Below, one piece after another: positions 24,927-33,400 of a stretch of 35,266 nt of DNA. How positions within the stretch are numbered: the stretch's first letter is position 1; every line of letters begins with the position of its first letter. The notes beneath the pieces were generated by a model. The model worked only from the letters and a program-made list of their open reading frames with translations, did no database searches and was not told the origin of the DNA. This DNA is from Owenweeksia sp. GTDB lineage: Bacteria; Bacteroidota; Bacteroidia; Flavobacteriales; Schleiferiaceae. The stretch is taken from positions 1-35,266 of the forward strand of contig JANQHO010000162.1 in the NCBI GenBank assembly GCA_028277105.1. The letters are read 5' to 3'. The position numbers and the translations under genes were made by a program.

Positions 24927-24969
24927 ATCTTAATCAAAACAAAAATTGAAACAACAAAATCATTTAAAC

Positions 24970-26448
24970 ATGAAACATGTATATAAAAACAAATACTATT
25001 GTTTAGTATTGTTTTTAGTGACCCAGGTTTGGAGCCCTGTTTATGCCCAATGCACTCAAGCTGCTGGTTATGCAGATGCTACCAATGGTGTTATTAACTC
25101 AAGCTTTAGAACTTGTTGCCAAACCTTATTGGATCAGACTCCGGCTGATATAGCTAGTTATACAGCTCAACAAAAAAAGGATTGGTGGGCAGCCCGTTTA
25201 GCCTGCGCTACTAAAATTTATCAAAACCCATATGATTTTCCTAACTATTTAATGATAGTGGCTCACCGGGGCTATTTCCGCGATGTGCCGGAAAATAGTT
25301 TGAAGTCCGTACAGCTTGCCATAGAACTTGGGGTACCAATGGTGGAGCTGGACGTTTGGAAAACCAAAGATGGAGTAATGGTATGTGGCCATGATAAGAA
25401 CATAGGAGGTTCATTACGAACCCGTGTGCCAAACAGGTTAAAAAGCTCTCAAGAGTATAAGGATTACGGATCCATACTAATAAAAAAACTCACCCTATGC
25501 GAATTACGTCCAGACTTGTGTAATTCTGATGATTATGTAGGTGTGGGTGATTACCAAAAAGAAAGCACTAAATCTTCAAATGATCCCAATAAAAGTGATG
25601 CCTCCCTTGTGAGCTTTAGCTGTGATTGTGACCCTTATCTTGCAGGGGATTGTACTGGTAATTGTGAGCCTTCTCATGGGGGGATGCCCGAAGGCAACAT
25701 TCAGACTCCCATAGCGACTTTACAAGAAGCTTTTGCAGCATGTAAAGGAAAAGTATTGATTAACCTTGATAAGATAGATGATTATTGGTTTAAACTAGAC
25801 GATACTAAAAATTGCCCTACTGGTAGATGGCAGGATTGCTGCCCGGCTGACGATGGCCCTTATGGTTATATCTATGAAGAAGCGTTGAAGGCTGGAGTAA
25901 TAGTGGAAGATGATCCTGCTACCACAAATATTGATGAAAGCTTTAGTCAGGTTGTTGTTAAAGGTAAACCTTCAAAAGCACCTACTGCTGCTTCACTTAA
26001 AACTATTTTTGGTAACAAGGGAGTACCTCATATATACGTAGATTGGAATTTGATGATGTACACCCCTACTTTTTTTGCAGAGACTCCGGTTTCCAATAAC
26101 ATACTGGCTGCTTGGGTCAATGAACCTGATTTTTATTGTACAGGCTTTGAACTTCAGGCGCAAACCTCCTTGGATCCCTTGTTTCAATACATTCCTTACG
26201 TAAAGAATACCCTTAAAAAACACTACATCGGTTTTGCCTCTTACCCGGAGTTTTGCCACCACTTTTATAAAGACCCCCGCACCAATTTCGATACCAGTTG
26301 GGATTGGTATCTGGATGGCGGTATGAACGAAAGTCCAACGGATAATATAACCGATAATTCAAGGCGTTGCACCCTCTTTATTACTGATAGACTGGAAGTA
26401 CTGGTCAATTTAGTAAAGCAGGTAGGCCTTAGCAGTACCGCCCAATAA
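24970..26448 (+). CDS. Secreted glycerophosphodiester phosphodiesterase with Cys-rich insertion
   Basis: About 492 residues from the ATG at 24970, which starts a clean signal peptide ending in PVYAQ; the frame extends to a TTG at 24946. Residues 28-90 are a Cys-containing N-terminal segment of unknown fold. The GDPD barrel begins at about residue 95 with IVAHRG (His99, Arg100), PENS, VELDVWKTKDG (Glu126, Asp128) and VCGHDKN (His141). Between the usual LTLCELR and IPTLQEAF-like segments is an insertion of about 60 residues (180-240) with CDCD and CTGNC, absent from ordinary GDPDs. The rest (KGKVLINLDKID and onward) returns to the family. It is the second GDPD in the locus and is only distantly like the first (21278-22123). 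Confidence 0.88.
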   Translation: MKHVYKNKYYCLVLFLVTQVWSPVYAQCTQAAGYADATNGVINSSFRTCCQTLLDQTPADIASYTAQQKKDWWAARLACATKIYQNPYDFPNYLMIVAHRGYFRDVPENSLKSVQLAIELGVPMVELDVWKTKDGVMVCGHDKNIGGSLRTRVPNRLKSSQEYKDYGSILIKKLTLCELRPDLCNSDDYVGVGDYQKESTKSSNDPNKSDASLVSFSCDCDPYLAGDCTGNCEPSHGGMPEGNIQTPIATLQEAFAACKGKVLINLDKIDDYWFKLDDTKNCPTGRWQDCCPADDGPYGYIYEEALKAGVIVEDDPATTNIDESFSQVVVKGKPSKAPTAASLKTIFGNKGVPHIYVDWNLMMYTPTFFAETPVSNNILAAWVNEPDFYCTGFELQAQTSLDPLFQYIPYVKNTLKKHYIGFASYPEFCHHFYKDPRTNFDTSWDWYLDGGMNESPTDNITDNSRRCTLFITDRLEVLVNLVKQVGLSSTAQ

Positions 26449-26478
26449 CAAACCACTAATAACTATAAAAAAATATAA

Positions 26479-29400
26479 ATGCATACTAAAAATATAGCCA
26501 AGCTTAGCTTGTGGGTAGTAATCATAAACCTATGGTTTCCGTTAAGCTCTAAAGCACAGGATTTACTACGCCCCGTGGCTCATTATCCTTTGGATGTACA
26601 ACTCAACTACAGCTTAACAAGGTATGAACTTCGTACATGGGATGCTTCAGGAAATGCCTACCATGCCAATACCGTAAATCTTGAAAATAAAGGGCAGGTA
26701 ATAACTACCCCTAACGATCATATTAATGATGGAAGGTTTTGGTACAACTGGTTTCCGGAGAACGCAGAAGCATCAAGCAAGTTTGATAAAAGTAAAAGAG
26801 CCTTCGTTTATGAGGGATTCACTTGCATAAAAAATGATAATGCAAATGATGATCCCTATATCAATATCCCAGATTTTTCCAATCACAACCTAATGGATTA
26901 CCAAAATGATTTTAAAGGATTTACCATATCCTTTTGGTTGTATTGGGATGCCACTAATTCGTCAAAGAATATGCCTATCATAGCCAGTCAGGATTTTGGT
27001 GTTAATGTAGTAAATGGAGAAGTCTACCTTCATTATGCCGATCCTAACACTAACGCCCATTTATCGGTTAAAAGTGGAGAAAAGATTTATTATGGGGAAG
27101 GATGGTATTTTATTGCTGCAGCCATTGATAAAAATGTGCTTAGCAATAAAACCGTCAAGTTTTATTATGATAGGTATCCCTCAGTTTCTAGTAAATCCAT
27201 TGATTCCATTACTGTAACCAATGCATTTCAGACAGCTGTAGATCCTGCTGCTTCTGGAAAGGGGAAAATTATGGGACAGTTTCAACAGCATGGGTTTGAT
27301 TATGGTGATCCTTTTGTAGGAAGTTTGAGCAACCTTCGAATTTACGATCAAAAACTTTCAGCAGATGCCTTGGAAGTTTTGGTTGAGAATGACCTTAGTG
27401 CCCCTAATACCTTAACCAAAGCCCATCGCTTGCGCAGGCCTTATGCCCATTACAGTTTTGATGGAAGCAATGCAGCCGAATACCAAAAAAATGAGGTAGG
27501 GGATTTTGGCCCACGCCATATCTCAAGCTCTACTGGTACCATTAGTAGTGTGGCCAATCGTTTTTCCAAGAGCAGAAAAGCCATAAAATTGGCAGCCGGA
27601 GCTCAAATGAACTTCCCAGCTTTTTTTGGGGATAATTACCTGAGCAATTTCAATCCCTACGATATAGAAAACCCTAAAGGCTTCACCTTTTCCTTTTGGA
27701 TTAAAATAGATGAGAACCTTACCAGCTCTACCCAAACAGTTAGTGAACCATTTGATAAGGCCAATGATGCTATTAACCAATTGTTTGTGGGGGAAAGTGC
27801 TAACGGTGACCCTCTGTTTGGCCTGGAATTGATCAATGACCGTATAGGTTTATACCGCTATACTGAAATTAATGGAGTAAAGCACAAGTGGTATCTCTGG
27901 ATGTATGACCCCATGTCTTTCAGAAACCGTGGCCAGGGCTGGTATCATATTGTTTGGTCTTATGCTTCCATGCGCTCTATGATGTATATGTGGGAACCCA
28001 ATACCGATGTAAGCGATTGCCAATGTGGAACGGGCAATAGTACTTGTGTGTGTAGAGCTTTGAATTTTGAGCTACAGGATTTAAGTGACGTAACCAATTG
28101 GAAAATAGCGGCAGGCAAAGACCTGATATTGGACGATGTAAAAATTTACAATTACCCTATTAGCGAAGATGAGGCTAAAGCTCTGCATACCTATGATCAG
28201 AGTGAGGAAAACTACGAAGCAGTAGTGGCTGATCATGATGAAATAGATGTTTTCATTTTGCTGGGACAATCTAATATGGCAGGCCGTTGCGAAAGCGCCT
28301 GGTTAACGGATGTGAAATCTTGCCCTATAGTAGGGGAAGAGCCTTTAGACGATGTTTATCTATTGGATCATGATGCCAACTTTGTAAATATGAGTCCAGC
28401 ATTGGCTCGTTATTCCAATATAGGTAAGCAATATGGTGGTAATGGAGCGCCTGATTATTTTTTGGGTCCCAATGTGGGTTATTCTTTTGCCAAGCGCCTA
28501 CAAGAGCTGGGTAAAGATGAAGGCAAGTTTCAGAAGATCGGTTTAATCGTAAATCCAAGGGGTGGTATTTATACCAGAGACTGGAAAAAGCATTCTACCT
28601 ACACTAATTATACAGATAACCCTTATCATCTCAGTAGTAAGAATGCTTACCAGGAAGTGGTAAGAAGGTTTAACGACATGAAAGTCAAATACCCCAAAGC
28701 TCGCCTAAGAGGAATACTTTGGCTACAGGGCGAAAGTGAGTGGGATGCTTCTAATAGTACGGTTTGGAAAAGACCACAATATTTTCTGGATACCATGTCG
28801 GCTGTGGTAGATAGTATGCGTGTGACTTTTGATCAAGATGACCTGCCTATGCTTTTTGGGGAATGTTCTCAGAGAACTGTAATTGATCAAATGATTACAG
28901 ATGGGGAGATTGATCCTGACTGGATTCCTGATGGCTGGGACAAAGCTTTCTTTAAAGATCACAACTATACTACCATTAATCAGGAGATCAATAAATTACC
29001 TAATCGTAATCCCCAAAACTATGTGGTAAGTTCTGCTGATCTTAAAACTATCAGGGATGGTACTCACTACTTGCCGGAATCCTACAATACTTATGGAATC
29101 CGCTTTGCCGAAAAGTTTTACAATAACGTAGAATATACTCACTCCCAACTAGCCATTATAGGCGATTATGGTTGCAATGGAACCGGAGGTTCTACCCAGG
29201 AGGTGGCCGATATGATAAAAGGCTGGGATCCCGATTTTATCATTAGCCTGGGAGATGATAATTACAGCAATCAATCGGATTGTGCCAATAACTTAGACAC
29301 CAATTCAGGTTATTACTTTGCTGACTATTTGCCTTCTCCCTATCCAACCGATGAGTATAAGGCCTTATACCCGGAAGCTACGTTCTACAGTAAAAGTGCT

Positions 29401-30390
29401 GATGCGCCCATTTACAACCGTTTCTTTTCTACCCCTGGTAATCATGATTATACCCCTTATCAGCAGAACAATGCCAATTTAGAAAAGTGGAAAGCTTTTT
29501 TCAGCAACCCCACCCAATTTAGTTTTGCGAAAGATAATGCCAGTGGGAGTGAGAGTTACTATTCTTACAAGCAAGGTAATGTGCACATCTTTGTGATCAA
29601 TACCAATAAAATTGACGATGCCAATAAAGATGCCAGCCGACCTCATGATTACTTAGGTTACACCAAGGGGAGCACACAATACAAATGGCTCCAAAAAGAA
29701 CTGGCCGCTTCTAAAAGTCAATACCCAGAAGCTTTTCGGCTGGTGATCATGCATCGTTCACCTTATACTTCCACGCTTAACGTTCCCAGTTTTGAAGCTG
29801 AAAAAAAACAAATGAGTATCGCCTTACAAGAATGGGATTTCAAAGCGCTTGGGGCTTCCATAGTATTGGCTGGTGACGACCATTATTATGAGCGTATAGT
29901 CAAGTATGGAGACCTCAATTATATTGTAAATGGCTACGGGGGAACCCATCACATCAAAAATGTTGATGAAGAATATTGGGATGATAATGTTGCAGTGCAT
30001 TATGACAATAACAATGGGGGGTATTACGGAGCCCTAAAAGTGGAGGAAGTAAGTTGTCCTGTAATAGGCAATTATAAAGGAAAAAATAGCCTCTACTTTC
30101 AATTTATCCCTGCCAATAGTGCTACCCAAGATGCTTTGGATGAGTTTTATCTCTTTCCAAATGGAGATGTATTGCAAGAACCTGACGCCCCCGTAATGGT
30201 TCACAAAAACAATGAGCTATGGATAATACCTGTAGTAGCAACAATCGTGGTTATAGGGATTTATGTTGCTTATAAAATGGGCTACTGCAGAAGGGGTGGT
30301 TCTGGCCAATCTAGGAATATGAACCCTGGTATAGATGCCAGTGAAAGTCAGCCGATGATAAATATGAGCACTTTCAGTATAGGAGAATGA
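26479..30390 (+). CDS. LamG-LamG-SASA-metallophosphatase fusion with C-terminal membrane segment
   Basis: A 1303-residue secreted or anchored multidomain protein. Signal peptide 1-27 (ends SSKAQD). Two LamG/concanavalin-like modules follow at about 30-300 and 315-580, each with the SFWLYWD or SFWIKID strand and a closing IYDQ or IYNYP strand. An SGNH esterase of the SASA type lies at about 590-880: FILLGQSNMAG (Ser598), LWLQGESEW and DGTHY (Asp860, His863). A purple-acid-phosphatase-like metallophosphoesterase spans about 890-1200: IGDYG (Asp896), LGDDNYS (Asp926), PGNHD (Asn988, His989), IMHRS (His1092) and AGDDHYYER (1131-1139). Near the end, about 1248-1266 is one hydrophobic segment (WIIPVVATIVVIGIYVAY) followed by basic YCRRGG and a 30-residue tail. 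It combines the activities of the two upstream genes in one chain. Confidence 0.88.
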   Translation: MHTKNIAKLSLWVVIINLWFPLSSKAQDLLRPVAHYPLDVQLNYSLTRYELRTWDASGNAYHANTVNLENKGQVITTPNDHINDGRFWYNWFPENAEASSKFDKSKRAFVYEGFTCIKNDNANDDPYINIPDFSNHNLMDYQNDFKGFTISFWLYWDATNSSKNMPIIASQDFGVNVVNGEVYLHYADPNTNAHLSVKSGEKIYYGEGWYFIAAAIDKNVLSNKTVKFYYDRYPSVSSKSIDSITVTNAFQTAVDPAASGKGKIMGQFQQHGFDYGDPFVGSLSNLRIYDQKLSADALEVLVENDLSAPNTLTKAHRLRRPYAHYSFDGSNAAEYQKNEVGDFGPRHISSSTGTISSVANRFSKSRKAIKLAAGAQMNFPAFFGDNYLSNFNPYDIENPKGFTFSFWIKIDENLTSSTQTVSEPFDKANDAINQLFVGESANGDPLFGLELINDRIGLYRYTEINGVKHKWYLWMYDPMSFRNRGQGWYHIVWSYASMRSMMYMWEPNTDVSDCQCGTGNSTCVCRALNFELQDLSDVTNWKIAAGKDLILDDVKIYNYPISEDEAKALHTYDQSEENYEAVVADHDEIDVFILLGQSNMAGRCESAWLTDVKSCPIVGEEPLDDVYLLDHDANFVNMSPALARYSNIGKQYGGNGAPDYFLGPNVGYSFAKRLQELGKDEGKFQKIGLIVNPRGGIYTRDWKKHSTYTNYTDNPYHLSSKNAYQEVVRRFNDMKVKYPKARLRGILWLQGESEWDASNSTVWKRPQYFLDTMSAVVDSMRVTFDQDDLPMLFGECSQRTVIDQMITDGEIDPDWIPDGWDKAFFKDHNYTTINQEINKLPNRNPQNYVVSSADLKTIRDGTHYLPESYNTYGIRFAEKFYNNVEYTHSQLAIIGDYGCNGTGGSTQEVADMIKGWDPDFIISLGDDNYSNQSDCANNLDTNSGYYFADYLPSPYPTDEYKALYPEATFYSKSADAPIYNRFFSTPGNHDYTPYQQNNANLEKWKAFFSNPTQFSFAKDNASGSESYYSYKQGNVHIFVINTNKIDDANKDASRPHDYLGYTKGSTQYKWLQKELAASKSQYPEAFRLVIMHRSPYTSTLNVPSFEAEKKQMSIALQEWDFKALGASIVLAGDDHYYERIVKYGDLNYIVNGYGGTHHIKNVDEEYWDDNVAVHYDNNNGGYYGALKVEEVSCPVIGNYKGKNSLYFQFIPANSATQDALDEFYLFPNGDVLQEPDAPVMVHKNNELWIIPVVATIVVIGIYVAYKMGYCRRGGSGQSRNMNPGIDASESQPMINMSTFSIGE

Positions 30391-30413
30391 CAATAAATAA
30401 AAAAAATAAAAAC

Positions 30414-33400
30414 ATGAAATATCTATTATATCTATTGATGGCCTTTTTTCTGGCCTGTGGTACTTCAGCTTATGCCCAATGTAGTTGTGGCTGCGACCCT
30501 GAAGAAGAAGTAGAAGAGGCCGAAGAGGGAGTAGAACTAGAAGACGGTACGGAAGAAGGCCTAGAAGTAAGTGAAGAGTCTTTGGAAGGAGCTATGGAAG
30601 AGGGAGCCGAAGAAGCGGCCGAAGAAGTTTCGGAAGAAGTGGCCGGAGAATTAGCTGAAGAAGTAACCATAGAGGTAACGGAAGAAACAGCGGAATTAGG
30701 AGCAGAGTTGGGTGAGGAGTTAGCATTAGAGGCTGCTACCTTTGAAGTACCCGGTCTGGGTGAGCTTATGGCATTGATAATGTTAGAGCAGATAGCAACC
30801 GATCCCAAGCTGAGGGATGCCCTGGTAGAAGATGTGGAATTGATAGGGGAAGATATAGCCTATGGATTTTTCGGCTTTATGGACGGTATCACTTTTGGCC
30901 TTATGCATCCCTTCTGGAAGAAACAAGAAGATCATGAAAAGGAAGCTATATCCCGTACCGAAGCAGCCCATACCAATACACAGGCCAATAATCCTCCACC
31001 GCCACCGGATTGGGTAGATATATACTACATACCTTTTGTGCCCAAATTATCTGGTAGTTTAGAGGATTTGAATGAGTCGCGTGATACCCTTTCAGCCTAT
31101 ATCTATCTCAATGAAACAACCGATAGTAGCACCGTAAGGAATTATCTGGACGATAATGGACTAAATGGATTTGTAGGAGACACTTTGCCAGATAGTAAAA
31201 TATCGGATAATATTATGTATCCGTTCACCTACTTTTATCACCTCAATAGCTTTGGCGACACTATATACTTCCTAAACCGCAAAGTAGCCGAAGTAGATAT
31301 TAGTCCAGCCAGTAATCCGGATTCTTTGGAAGTGGTTATAAAAGGTCATTGGTTGCATTATGCCAGCGATGGGCTTAAAGAACATCGTTTAGATGTGACC
31401 GAGGCTACAGGCCAAGGGGTGCCTACCTATCCTTACAGCACCAATCTACGGATAGTATTATCACAAATGCATAATGGAGAGATACGTGACCTGGCTACTA
31501 TACCTTACAATTATCAATATTTTGAAAGTACCGCCCAGTATGGTATTAGCATCAAGGATTTTGATCTAAAACCCTACCAACAGCATGATTCTTTGATAAT
31601 AGAGTTCAGGGCTAACGGCTATGATTATTTTAGTACAGCTTTCGGGCCAACTAAAATATATCCAGATGAGCCAAAAGCCGCGGTTCCAGACCGCAAAGAG
31701 TTTACTTTGTTTTATGCGGCTCTTCAGGATTACATACCTGCTGATAATCAAGCTACTCTTAGTGGTAAACAAGCTTCAGATGTAGCTCCATTGGTACAGA
31801 TAAGAACCAATAACAATTATACATTCAACCAAATTGTAAACGGTAGTGGCAACACATTGTCCCCATCCAATTTAGGGCGGACTAATATGATGTTGACTTT
31901 CCCAACCATTTATAAAGAATATGAACGTATAACTATCAAGAATTTAACCCGCGAGAGTACGCTTTACATGGATCAGGGCAAGAGAACGGCAGCAGTAAAT
32001 GCAGGTACATTTCCGATAGAAGCGCATATTATTAGCAATTATCAAACAGACCCTGAAAAAGTGAATGTTTACTGGTGGGATGAGGTGAATGATGAGATTG
32101 CCTTAAACCGTGATTCGGTTGACCTTAGTAAAACAATCGGTAATACTTTGCCCGATACGGTTCGCTACATCTTTGAGAATGTACCTTTTGGTAGGGGAGA
32201 TGCAGTAGAAATAAGCATATATTTTAAAGATGGTACCTATGTGCGCAATATGGTTTATATCATTAATGGAGGTATAGAAAGAGCTTTTTACAGACTTGAT
32301 TATGTGGAAATTGTTGGGGAGATATTATACGGTCACCCCATACGGGATCTTTTCCCGGAGCTAACAGGTATGTCTAACACCTGGCTGGTAGAATATGTAA
32401 GTGCAAGCGAGGTAGCTATAATGCATGAGGAAAGTAGAAAAGTATTAGGAGTGGATGAAGAAGGGGATATTGCCTTAATCAACTGGAATTCTCAAAATAG
32501 CAATGGTATGTGGAAAATTGCTGAGTATGACAATAGTGAGGGCATTTATAAGCCTTGGGCATTTGATAAACATTTTGCTTTAAAAAATGCTGCTACAGGA
32601 GCTTATTTTACAGCAGACTTTAGCCTTACCTACGATCCTCTGGAAGCTATGCCCGTTCCTATGGTTTATGCAAAAGAGGCCCCAGCTCTTATCCCAACCG
32701 ATGTCGATTATCAAATTTACAGCAAGGCGGCTCATCAACTGCTGAGTCTTAAAGACCCTTATGAAGGTTTTTATTTTTCAGATTATTCCCCTTATGACAC
32801 CAATAGCATTGATACAGCCCAGCTTTGGGATTTGGATTACAACGGTTGCTTAACTTACAGCATTGAAAGTAATTATACCAGGCAAATTATTGGGAATGAC
32901 GAGGGAAATCCCGGTTGGTATTTGGATACCATTCCATCGGATACCAATTATTTGAATATCGATAATGAAGAATATTTTTATTCAAGTGGTAATAGGTTAG
33001 CTCTACATGATGGGGAGCATCACCTAACCAATATGGGCTACTACTTCAAGTTTGTTCCCCTGGGTGATGATCTGGACTTTTTTGCCGATCTGGATACGGC
33101 TTATTATCGTTTTACCTCTCACAATGATCCCAATACAGCAAGCCGCACCTATTTAGTTGAAAAACAGTTGAATAATAGCTATGCTTTAATTGATTCGACT
33201 AATCGCAAAGCCCTGGCCATTAACTATAACAACGATATAATTTACACTGATTGGGAAAGGGGTAACGATAGCTTATTATGGGATGTTATTGAACTGGATC
33301 ATAAAGTTATGTTCTACAACAAAGCGGCCAAGCAATATTATGGCTTTAACCAAGAGCTGGACAATAATGATGCTGTACAATGGAGCAAACATAAAGTAGC

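Noticed and set aside
30470..30808. Minus-strand frame encoding a Ser/Ala-rich protein of about 110 residues
   Set aside because: It is the mirror of the GAA/GAG-rich tract of the giant plus-strand gene; low-complexity, with no start context or neighbours on that strand.
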